Source: Herbaspirillum sp. RTI4
Lineage (GTDB): Bacteria; Pseudomonadota; Gammaproteobacteria; Burkholderiales; Burkholderiaceae_D
Length of the DNA: 64,000 nucleotides
Reading direction: 5' to 3'
Assembly: GCF_034313965.1 (NCBI RefSeq)
Contig: NZ_JAVIWQ010000002.1
Span: 930,001 to 994,000, forward strand
The stretch's first letter is position 1. Every line of letters begins with the position of its first letter. Positions 25,766 to 34,045 of the stretch are shown here, in pieces. The notes beneath the pieces are model-generated. The model was not told the origin of the DNA. It worked only from the letters and a program-made list of their open reading frames with translations, and did no database searches. The position numbers and the translations under genes are program-made.

Positions 25766-26457
25766 GGTTGTACATGCCTCATGTATCGATGTGCATCTTT
25801 CCCGCAGTTGAACAGTAAGTCGAGAATCGTGACACCATGCGAGAACTCTCCCCATAACTGTGGGTATTCAGGGTACCCGACATAATCAAACCAGGTCAGT
25901 TTGATATTCATGTCAGTGAATATTTTTTCCTCGACATAATCTTTGGCTGCTGGACCGGAGATGTATTCCGTGCCGCCGGCTTGCTGGCAAAGATCTGCTA
26001 ATCGCTCGGTTTTTCCGTCAAGCAGGCTGTAATCCCATGAATTTCTAATTACTGTCTTGATATTCAGAAACTTGCAGATGGCGTTAATGAACGTGTGATT
26101 CAGCTGCGAAATGTGAGTATAGGAATTCGCAATATAGAGCGGTTCCAGCCATACCGCTATCTCGTCAAAATACGGTGCCCTACGATAATTCTGCACTAAT
26201 GCTTTCCAGTGGGAAGCGGCCCAATCCGCATCATCGAGTTCGGTTTCACGGATTTTTTGATGATATTTTCCCTTGACCAGAACGGGTACCGTCAACCATT
26301 GAATCCCCTGAGGTGTCTTGATCTGGTTGCGATTGCGCCAGTCGCGGCGTGTGTACTGCATGTCGTCGTAAAGGATGAACTCATCGACTGCGGCGATCAT
26401 GTCGAAGTAGCCCTTCCAGGGGATGTAGTTGGATTGGAGGATGGCGACTTTTTTCAT
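25762..26457 (-). CDS. WbqC family protein
   Basis: 231 residues of the WbqC-like family: [38 protein letters not shown], then WLTVPV and TWFDY. Members occur in O-antigen and other glycan clusters and have no firmly established reaction. It is the first gene of the minus-strand operon. Its promoter must lie in the 659-bp region 26458-27116. Confidence 0.88.
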   Translation of the reverse strand: MKKVAILQSNYIPWKGYFDMIAAVDEFILYDDMQYTRRDWRNRNQIKTPQGIQWLTVPVLVKGKYHQKIRETELDDADWAASHWKALVQNYRRAPYFDEIAVWLEPLYIANSYTHISQLNHTFINAICKFLNIKTVIRNSWDYSLLDGKTERLADLCQQAGGTEYISGPAAKDYVEEKIFTDMNIKLTWFDYVGYPEYPQLWGEFSHGVTILDLLFNCGKDAHRYMRHVQP

Positions 26458-27116
26458 TGCAGCGGCACCTCTGACTTGCCAATTTGGTGTGCCGTTACAG
26501 GCAAAGTAGCATCCGGCGCGAGTTTGTCCAGAATATGAATTATTGACACAAGTACTTTCCTGATGTGCTTAGCAGCATAAATTCGCAAATCGCCAACTGC
26601 CCGCATTGAATTCTAGATTTTAATCTACAGGGAGGGGGGGCGTCCATGAAATTGGTACTCATACTGTGCTTGGCAGTTAATTGACGTGGGTGACATGTGC
26701 TGATAGCCGTCGCTGTTTGGGTAATGGCGGGGCGTTTGCCGAGCAACATTTTCGGTATTGATGTGGCGATTCGATGCGCACTGATTTTGTGCAAATGAAT
26801 AGTGTCGACCGCATAGCGCATTTTGCAAACAGTGCTTGGGTAATGGGTATACCTTCGGTTCGAGGCATCTAAGGCTCCCTACTGCCAACTGAATTCGCAC
26901 TTTTAGCCGAATTGTTCAGATGTACTTCAATTTTGTAAGGAGCGCTATTGATCATTTATATCGAACCTAAAACTCGACTTCCTCCCTTTTCGCTGTGTTG
27001 TTTGCTGCTTTTATTCCCTGATTATTCGAACTTAAACGCATTCATTCGATTTAAAAATCGCTACTCTCATAGCGGCCGGTTACAATGTCACGGGTTAAAT
27101 CAGAACGCATCGCCAT
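26458..27116. other. divergent intergenic region of 659 bp
   Basis: Lies between the minus-strand operon start and the plus-strand transketolase gene, so it should contain promoters for both. The left part (26540-26900) stays open on the minus strand, but the predicted peptides resemble nothing I know and may be old debris. Approaching 27117 it becomes AT-rich. No clear sigma-70 pair, operator or hairpin was assigned. Confidence 0.5.
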
Positions 27117-27899
27117 ATGAAAAAAATAATCCTAACGTCAGAAAAGCTTAAGGCGGCTCGAAAACGCCTTCTTCAAATGCATTTTGAAAGCGGTGTTGGC
27201 CATATCGGTGGGAATTTGTCGGCACTGGATTCAATGCTGGTAATTTTTCATGAATATCTGGAGGCGGACGATAAATTCATTTTGTCCAAGGGGCATTCAG
27301 CTGGTGCGTTATATACATCCCTTTGGAGTATTGGTCGACTTCAGGATGCAGATTTAAAACTCTTCCATAAAGATGACACTCTGCTTGCCGGCCACCCACC
27401 TGCAAAAGGAATTGCGGAAATCCCTTTTGCGACAGGAAGTCTCGGTCATGGTTTGTCACTTGCTGCCGGCACAGCTTTAGGTTTTAAGCTTAAAAATAGC
27501 GCTGCGCAAGTAATCTGCTTAACTTCCGATGGTGAGTGGCAGGAAGGTTCGACCTGGGAGGCGCTCATCTTCTCGTGCCACCAAAAACTCAATAACCTGA
27601 CTGTTCTGGTTGATCACAATAACTTGCAAGGCTTTGGCTCGACTACGGATACTGCCTCAATGGCGCCGTTATGGAAAAAATTTCAAGGATTTGACGTCGA
27701 AGTGCAAGTGATTGACGGTCACGATCTGGACGCTATCCGCGCTGCATTGTCAGGCGAACAAACGCGCTTCCGAATTATCATTTTGAAAACAATAAAAGGT
27801 CGAGGCGTCAGCTTTATGGAGCACCGTATGGATTCACATTACCTTCCCCTCACTGAAAACCAGTTTCGGATGGCCAGCGAGGAGCTTGATTCGCTATGA
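27117..27899 (+). CDS. transketolase, N-terminal (TPP-binding) subunit
   Basis: 260 residues matching the N-terminal half of transketolase: LQMHFESGVGHIGGNLSALD, KFILSKGHSAGALY and the TPP/metal motif LTSDGEWQEGSTWEA ending in LVDHNNLQGFG. GHGLSLAAGTALG is the family block. The partner half follows with a 4-bp overlap. Split transketolases in glycan loci could transfer a two-carbon ketol to a sugar or supply a rare pentose or heptose. That role is inferred, and a metabolic role is possible. Confidence 0.9.
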   Translation: MKKIILTSEKLKAARKRLLQMHFESGVGHIGGNLSALDSMLVIFHEYLEADDKFILSKGHSAGALYTSLWSIGRLQDADLKLFHKDDTLLAGHPPAKGIAEIPFATGSLGHGLSLAAGTALGFKLKNSAAQVICLTSDGEWQEGSTWEALIFSCHQKLNNLTVLVDHNNLQGFGSTTDTASMAPLWKKFQGFDVEVQVIDGHDLDAIRAALSGEQTRFRIIILKTIKGRGVSFMEHRMDSHYLPLTENQFRMASEELDSL

Positions 27900-28804
27900 G
27901 GAAGCAACTTTGTGACGCCCTGGTGGCACGTTCGGTGAATCAGAAAATGGTATTTCTGACCGGCGATCTCGGCTTTATGGCGCTAGAGCCGCTTCAGACT
28001 GCAATGGGGAGCCGGTTTATCAATGCCGGTGTGGCGGAGCAGAACATGATTTCGGTCGCTGCCGCACTTGCGCGGCAAGAATTGGATGTTTGGGCATATA
28101 GTATTGCGCCTTTCATTTATGCCAGGCCGTTTGAACAAATTCGCAATGACATTGCTTTTCATAACTTGCCTGTCAAGTTGATTGGTAATGGTGGCGGTTA
28201 TGGTTACGGTGTAATGGGGCCGACTCACCATGCCATCGATGATTATGGCGTGTTGTTAACTTTGCCGAACATGTCTGTTTATATACCGGTTTTTGATGAA
28301 GATATGGCCGCTGTGGTTGAGCGAGCAGGTGATTCGGGGCGCCCCTCTTATATCAGGACCGGGCGCGGTGAGCCTCCTAAATCTTATTCTGTACCGGCAT
28401 ACGCACCCTGGCGTCAGCTAACGCAAGGCGGTGGCCCTGTCGTGATCGCAGTAGGTCCGCTTGCGGGTATTTATATCGAAGCGATTGAACAGCAAGCTGA
28501 AAACCTGAGGCCGAGGCTGTGGGCGGTAGCCGAATTACCCATTGACGTGTCTCCCTTGCCAGTGGAGTTGTTGGCACAAATAGAGGGCTGCTCCAGTCTG
28601 TGCGTTGCCGAAGAACATGTGCGACGTGGCGGGTTCGGTTCGGAGCTGCTGCTGCACTTGGCGGGTAAAGGAATTGCAGTCAAGAAATTTAGTCACCTTT
28701 ATGCCAAGGCGCATCATTACGAGCGCTATGGTTCCCAAGCTTATCTTCGACGGCAATCGGGGCTTGATGTGGATAGCTTATTGGTCGCACTGAAGGGCGC
28801 TTAG
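27896..28804 (+). CDS. transketolase, C-terminal (pyrimidine-binding) subunit
   Basis: 302 residues with the TPP-pyrimidine domain, including the catalytic Glu in NAGVAEQNMISVAAALA, then GNGGGYGYGVMGPTHHAIDD. The C-terminal transketolase domain has EEHVRRGGFGSELL. It overlaps the N-terminal subunit gene by 4 bp (ATGA), and the two should form one heterotetrameric enzyme. It precedes the fusion gene by 1 bp, which strongly couples transketolase expression to sugar transfer. Confidence 0.9.
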   Translation: MRKQLCDALVARSVNQKMVFLTGDLGFMALEPLQTAMGSRFINAGVAEQNMISVAAALARQELDVWAYSIAPFIYARPFEQIRNDIAFHNLPVKLIGNGGGYGYGVMGPTHHAIDDYGVLLTLPNMSVYIPVFDEDMAAVVERAGDSGRPSYIRTGRGEPPKSYSVPAYAPWRQLTQGGGPVVIAVGPLAGIYIEAIEQQAENLRPRLWAVAELPIDVSPLPVELLAQIEGCSSLCVAEEHVRRGGFGSELLLHLAGKGIAVKKFSHLYAKAHHYERYGSQAYLRRQSGLDVDSLLVALKGA

Positions 28805-28805
28805 C

Positions 28806-30782
28806 ATGAGTCAATTGCATGCTTATATACGCGCTTTGCGTGGCCCGATTCTGGTCGCGGGCGCATCAGGTTTTGTTGGTGCCAATTTATTTAAGACTAT
28901 CAGTGCGATACGCAGTGATGTGTATGCGGCCGTTCGGCATGAAAAAAACTGGCGTCTCGCAGAAGTCAGCGATGAACAAGTCATTGCGGTCGATCTGAAT
29001 GATTATTCAGCGGTAAAAAATCTCATTAATAGCGTTGCACCACAAACGGTTTTCGATTGTGTGGCTTATGGCGCCTATTCGTTTGAGGAAGATGCAACCC
29101 TTATATATCAGACGAATTTTCAGTCAATTGTGAATTTCGTCGAGTTGCTGGCACAACAGCCCTTTGCTGCTTTCATTCATGCCGGCAGCTCTTCCGAGTA
29201 CGGTACGAATTGTGCCGCGCCGCCTGAAGACAGCGTATGCGAACCGAATAGCGCCTACTCAGTGTCAAAAGTAGCGATAGGGGGCTACCTGCGTTTTATG
29301 GGTAAACAACGTAGCTTTCCGTGTGTGAACTTGCGTTTGTACTCTGTATACGGGCCCCTCGAAGATACTTCTCGGCTGATCCCCAATTTGGTCCGTAAGG
29401 CGCTTGAAGGTGGATTACCCCCCTTTGTAGATCCGCGTACCTCGCGTGATTTTATTCATGTGGAGGATGTTTGCGCCGCATTCATTATGGCGGCCGCAAA
29501 AATGCATCCTGGCTTGTACGGCGAAAATTTCAATATCGGAACCGGCATTAAGACAACGATTGCGGAGTTGGCTGCAGTTACGCGGAATGAATTTAACATT
29601 GAGGAAGAACCGAAATTCGGCACCATGGAAGGCCGCAACTGGGATTTGGCAGAATGGTATTCCGACCCACGTCGGGCAAGTGAGCAATTGGGTTGGGAGG
29701 CTACCATCAATCTTCCGGAAGGACTCCGATCCATGGCCGCTTGGGTTGTGACGCTGACCGATAACCAAATGGTCACGGGATCCAAAAAGAACAAAAATAT
29801 ACGGAAACGCAGTGTGTCGGCGATTATTGCTTGCTACAAGGATGGACAGGCAATCCCTGTGATGCATCGACGGCTGACGGATACCTTCGTTAAGCTTGGG
29901 ATCGATTACGAAATTATTTTTGTCAACGATGGCAGTCCCGACGATAGTGCGCAGGTTATTTTAGAAATCAGCGAAAAAGATCCTCGGGTGATCGGGATTA
30001 CCCATTCTCGTAATTTTGGTTCTCAGATGGCATTCCGGAGTGGCATGGAGCTTTCCACCAAGGACAGCGTAGTCTTGCTGGACGGGGATCTGCAAGATCC
30101 GCCAGAGCTGATCGAATCATTTTATGCCGAGTGGGAAAAGGGTTATGACGTAGTTTATGGCCGACGTGTGAAGCGCGACATGCCTTGGTACTGGGGGCTG
30201 ATGTATAAACTTTTCTATCGTGTATTTGCGATGTTTAGCTATGTCACCATACCTCTTGATGCCGGTGATTTTTCGCTGATGGATAGTCGAGTAGTTGGTT
30301 GGTTGCTGAACTGTCCTGAGCGGGATCTCTTTGTACGTGGGCTTCGCGCCTATGTTGGATTTAAGCAAACTGGTGTCGATTATGTCAGACCAGATCGGAT
30401 GTTTGGGGTGACTACTAACAGTCTTTTCAAGAACATTGACTGGGCTAAAAAGGGGATATTTTCGTTTAGTAACGCGCCCCTTACCATGCTTACGAGTGCC
30501 GGCATCCTATCGCTGATGCTGACTACCTTCATTGCAGTGGTGGTGGTGGTGCTCCGTTTGTTAGTACCCGATATTGCTCCTCGAGGCGCGACCACCATAT
30601 TGCTTGCGATTCTCATGTTCGGGTCGTTTAATCTTTTTGCTATAGGTTTAGTCGGTGAATATGTCGCCAAGATTATGGCTGAGGTCAAAGGACGGCCGCG
30701 GCTGATTCGTTCCGCTCTGATTCGTAATGGTGGTTCAACTGATTTACTGCCGGATGGGAAAATTTTTGATCGTAGTCGTTAA
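28806..30782 (+). CDS. fusion: NDP-sugar epimerase/dehydratase (SDR) + GtrB-like GT2
   Basis: One 658-residue frame. Residues about 12-315 are an extended SDR: ILVAGASGFVGANLF (NAD site), FIHAGSSSEYG and YSVSK (YxxxK), ending DPRRASEQLGWEA. Residues about 335-560 are a GT2 domain: VSAIIACYKDGQAIPV, IIFVNDGSPDDS and VLLDGDLQDPPE. Two C-terminal membrane helices follow (about 565-620), as in polyprenyl-phosphate glycosyltransferases. No stop or shift separates the halves. It may modify an NDP-sugar and load it directly on undecaprenyl phosphate. Confidence 0.9.
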   Translation: MSQLHAYIRALRGPILVAGASGFVGANLFKTISAIRSDVYAAVRHEKNWRLAEVSDEQVIAVDLNDYSAVKNLINSVAPQTVFDCVAYGAYSFEEDATLIYQTNFQSIVNFVELLAQQPFAAFIHAGSSSEYGTNCAAPPEDSVCEPNSAYSVSKVAIGGYLRFMGKQRSFPCVNLRLYSVYGPLEDTSRLIPNLVRKALEGGLPPFVDPRTSRDFIHVEDVCAAFIMAAAKMHPGLYGENFNIGTGIKTTIAELAAVTRNEFNIEEEPKFGTMEGRNWDLAEWYSDPRRASEQLGWEATINLPEGLRSMAAWVVTLTDNQMVTGSKKNKNIRKRSVSAIIACYKDGQAIPVMHRRLTDTFVKLGIDYEIIFVNDGSPDDSAQVILEISEKDPRVIGITHSRNFGSQMAFRSGMELSTKDSVVLLDGDLQDPPELIESFYAEWEKGYDVVYGRRVKRDMPWYWGLMYKLFYRVFAMFSYVTIPLDAGDFSLMDSRVVGWLLNCPERDLFVRGLRAYVGFKQTGVDYVRPDRMFGVTTNSLFKNIDWAKKGIFSFSNAPLTMLTSAGILSLMLTTFIAVVVVVLRLLVPDIAPRGATTILLAILMFGSFNLFAIGLVGEYVAKIMAEVKGRPRLIRSALIRNGGSTDLLPDGKIFDRSR

Positions 30783-31215
30783 CTGTATTGATGTGTCGGA
30801 TGGAATTTCTGTTTGAGATGTTGACTTGATCGGTAATTTGAAACGGTTGTCGGGTTTTTCGCCACAACTGCCAAGGACATTAAACAGCATTTTAGACGTT
30901 GCCGCCCCCGAGTTTTCCATTGAGACACTTTATTTCTGTAGGCATTAAATGCCTTAATCTAGATGTCAACAGTGTCGCCTAATTCAATAGGTATCAATGC
31001 AACGAAATTGCCTATTCCCCTGTAGCTCGTTTCCATCATCTGATAACAACCTTGGCAATGCTTTGGGTCCGAGGTGAAGGTGCGCATCAATGATACGAAA
31101 GTGTTTGTTGGTGAAATATTATTTGTTTTGTTCCGAACGGGAATGTCATATTAACCCTCCCGTTGGGTCTAGAACCGATGCCAGATTCCACTCTTGTTTT
31201 TACTAAAAGGTCGCC
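30783..31215. other. intergenic region of 433 bp
   Basis: AT-rich, with short overlapping frames of no recognisable content. It separates the transketolase/fusion operon from the methyltransferase remnant and gtrA, and may hold a promoter. No terminator hairpin with T-run was found after 30782. Confidence 0.5.
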
Positions 31216-31599
31216 ATGCCAGCTTTGCGCTCCTGCCCTGTTTGTGATTCTCCCGCTGAAGATGCCCTGTTATTCCAGGAAGAAAATATCGACGAAAGTC
31301 GAATATCTAGTTTTAGTTACGCCTCTCGTAAAGAGCCGGAGTACATGTGTCATCGGCTAGTTCGCTGCAAGAAATGTGATCTTGTATATGCGAGCAATCC
31401 TCCCGCTCAAAATGAGCTCGCGAATGCATACCACCTGGCTGAATACGACAGCTCAGAAGAAGCCAACGATGCTGCCAAAGCTTACATTAAGGCGATGTTG
31501 CCAATTTTGGGAGCGTTGAAACGGAAAGTCAGAGTTCTTGAGATCGGCTCTGGAACAGGTGTTCTGTTGGAACAATTAAAGGATATTGATTACCCATGA
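31216..31599 (+). pseudogene. truncated methyltransferase with N-terminal zinc site
   Basis: The 127 codons begin like a class of sugar or lipid methyltransferases. A zinc-ribbon pair CPVCDS ... CKKCDLVYA leads into SAM motif I VRVLEIGSGTGVLLEQL. The frame stops right there at DIDYP, about a third of the usual length, and its TGA overlaps the gtrA ATG (ATGA). The SAM pocket is incomplete, so it should be inactive. A deletion joining it to the gtrA start is the simplest explanation. Confidence 0.75.
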
Positions 31600-32000
31600 A
31601 TAAATATGTATCGACTCGCTTTACAAAATATCTAATTGTCGGTGGACTTAATACGTTATTTGGATTGCTTGTATTTAGTCTCTTCGCGCTCACGCCGTTG
31701 CCAACATGGATGGTGTTGATAATTTCAAATATCGTGTGCATAACGTTCAATTTTTTCACGACGGGCAGTTTGGTTTTTGAAAATGCCAGTGCAAAAAAAA
31801 TTCCCAGGTTTCTTATTTGTTATGGTGTGATTTTCATCATTTACTTGGAATTGATCGGATGGCTGTCTCCGATTGTAGGGGGGCGAATATGGGCGATGGC
31901 CGTAGTCGTCTTGCCTATGGCACTTTTTACTTATTACCTTCAGTCGAGATTCGTGTTCGGTACACAAGTTGCCGCCCCATCTGATCAAAATTTACTATAG
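31596..32000 (+). CDS. gtrA: GtrA family membrane protein (lipid-linked sugar flippase)
   Basis: 134 residues with four membrane helices: YLIVGGLNTLFGLLVFSLF, WMVLIISNIVCITFNFF, FLICYGVIFIIYLELIGW and WAMAVVVLPMALFTYYL. GtrA proteins are thought to flip undecaprenyl-phosphate sugars to the periplasm. It is the first of three gtrA genes in the window. Upstream is a GtrB-like fusion and downstream two polytopic proteins. Confidence 0.87.
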   Translation: MNKYVSTRFTKYLIVGGLNTLFGLLVFSLFALTPLPTWMVLIISNIVCITFNFFTTGSLVFENASAKKIPRFLICYGVIFIIYLELIGWLSPIVGGRIWAMAVVVLPMALFTYYLQSRFVFGTQVAAPSDQNLL

Positions 32001-32224
32001 CGATAAGACTAGAAGGCCGGATTACCGAATGGCCTACATACTTTCTTTGTGGATGATTTCAGGTTCTGCCTAATGATCCGAGATGAAGGCGTAATCATAA
32101 AATTGATTATCCACTAGATTTATATCCAGTTTCAGCTACTTCATATTGTTAATGAGCAGTGGTAGTACCTATTATGTTTAATTTGGTTTTAGCTTTAGTG
32201 TTGCCTCCGTTTAGGAAAATTCGT

Positions 32225-33817
32225 ATGGGAAAAATTGAAAAATGGTTGGTTGCCGCGACGTGTATGGTTATCGTGGCACTGTTCACCAATTTCTTTTATC
32301 AAACCAGTGCTTTAAAACATTTGGATTCGGTTTTTTTGTACGAAAGTTCACAGAGCGTTATTGATAGCGGTCGGGCAACTTCGAGAACAATTGCAACCTG
32401 GCCCTTCGTACTAAGGTCGTTTACTCAACCTGTGGAGTCTGTTTGCAAGGATGATCTGGATCTGGAAAAGCTGACTCCTTATAACGTTTTAGATAACCAT
32501 GCCTATGCTGCCTTGTATTTGATCGCGCCACTCACGGCACTCGTCGGTCCTGAGCTGACTTTTGCATTTTTATCTGCCTTGGCGCATGTCCTGTTATTGA
32601 TCATTCCATATGTTTTTTTAAGGAGGCAAGGTGGTCGGCTTTTGCCTTGCTTGGCGTTTGTGTTTTGTATCTCACTCTATCCTGCGTGGTCATATTCGAT
32701 GGTCGGTGATTATTATCTTGACCGTTTGTATATGCCATTTGCATTGTTGTCACTTTTTTTCATGCACGCTATCGCGCAAAGGGATGGGCAAGGAACGGAC
32801 AGACGTTTAGTACTGGGCTTTATTGTGTCGGCTGTTATTGCTGCCTTATTTACGGAACGCGCCGCCATCATGATGGCGGCAGAAATCGTTTTTTTCCTGC
32901 TCTTTTTCCCGAGGATACGTAAATCCCCTCTAGTCAGAAACGCAGTGTTGGTACTGCTCGCAATTCTTATGGGATATTTGTACATCTATCTTCGCTTCTT
33001 CTATGTGGGCATGGAAAATGGAGGCTCGCTGTTAATTGTTGCGAATATAGAGATGCTAAAAAATACGGTGCTGAGATTTCAAGTGCCAGAGATATCAGCG
33101 TTTTTATTGGTTAATCTTTTGTTCATTGGTATTTTTGTTCCATTTGCAGGTTTTCGATATGTTGTACTTGTGGTCGGGGCGATGATGCCAAATCTACTAA
33201 TTCCAATAGGAGGAGCGGAATTCAACGGATGGACTACTCATTATCATGCCATGTATCTCCCATTTGTTATTTTTGGGGCTTCGATTGGATACTTAAGGGT
33301 AATTCGATTCTTTAATGGTAATTATGGATGTTTCATGCTTCCGTTGATAATCGGAGTCTATGTTTTGTTAGCAGCCAGTCATCTCAATCCTTTTTCTGCG
33401 AAATATGAGAAGCAGGTTCTTTGGATTGATAGTAAAAATATATGGGGAACTATTTCTAGTTACTATCTAAACACTGGTCGTTCCGAGAAAAGATTTCAGG
33501 TAGAAAAATTAAAAGAACTTGGATCAATTATTCCTTCGGGTGCCAAAGTCAGTGCGATTGATGGAGTAATATCCTCGCTTTATAAGTCACGATTGCTGTC
33601 CCTATATCCTGTTGGTATAGATAGTGCTGATTACTTGATTGTTGCTGGTACTGCTAACGCTGGGCGGGTAACAACGATGTCAGGAGCAGTTAGTTTTTTT
33701 GGCAAAGCGGAGACAGATGCGTTGAATTTGTGCCTCTCAAAAAGAATAGTTAAAAGTGGCTTTGTGTTTGTCAAAGCTATAGATCCAATTGGCATTCTTG
33801 TATTTAAACGTAATTAA
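32225..33817 (+). CDS. polytopic membrane protein, DUF2079-like / GT-C-like (DTDT paralogue 1)
   Basis: About 530 residues and ten or more hydrophobic segments. A first external loop (SVFLYESSQSVIDSGRAT), a FTERAAIMMAAE block and GWTTHYHAMYLPFVIFG are shared with the next gene and resemble DUF2079 membrane proteins. ATG 32225 was chosen because AGGAA lies 7 nt upstream; frames from 32159 (GTG) and 32174 (ATG) are also open. It probably acts in the membrane on lipid-linked sugars, as GtrC does. This is inferred only from topology and the neighbouring gtrA. Confidence 0.65.
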   Translation: MGKIEKWLVAATCMVIVALFTNFFYQTSALKHLDSVFLYESSQSVIDSGRATSRTIATWPFVLRSFTQPVESVCKDDLDLEKLTPYNVLDNHAYAALYLIAPLTALVGPELTFAFLSALAHVLLLIIPYVFLRRQGGRLLPCLAFVFCISLYPAWSYSMVGDYYLDRLYMPFALLSLFFMHAIAQRDGQGTDRRLVLGFIVSAVIAALFTERAAIMMAAEIVFFLLFFPRIRKSPLVRNAVLVLLAILMGYLYIYLRFFYVGMENGGSLLIVANIEMLKNTVLRFQVPEISAFLLVNLLFIGIFVPFAGFRYVVLVVGAMMPNLLIPIGGAEFNGWTTHYHAMYLPFVIFGASIGYLRVIRFFNGNYGCFMLPLIIGVYVLLAASHLNPFSAKYEKQVLWIDSKNIWGTISSYYLNTGRSEKRFQVEKLKELGSIIPSGAKVSAIDGVISSLYKSRLLSLYPVGIDSADYLIVAGTANAGRVTTMSGAVSFFGKAETDALNLCLSKRIVKSGFVFVKAIDPIGILVFKRN

Positions 33818-34045
33818 TAAAAGTCGAGGCTGATTAATTTAGATATTAATGATTTGTATAATGTGTGTAGTGCCTAAGTCTAGTGTTGCAGATCATGACC
33901 TGATCTTATTTAAAAAAGACAGATTCATGTGCGAATCTGATTATGGAAATTAGTAGTTGGTATGTGGTGCGAATCGATGATTTTCTGAGAGGGGCTGAGT
34001 GTCTTAGGGCATACCTACAACATAATAGATTATCTAAATGCGGAG

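Noticed and set aside
26540..26900. Minus-strand frames of 60-93 codons upstream of the WbqC-like gene
   Set aside because: Three overlapping frames, none with recognisable motifs; treated as old debris or leader.
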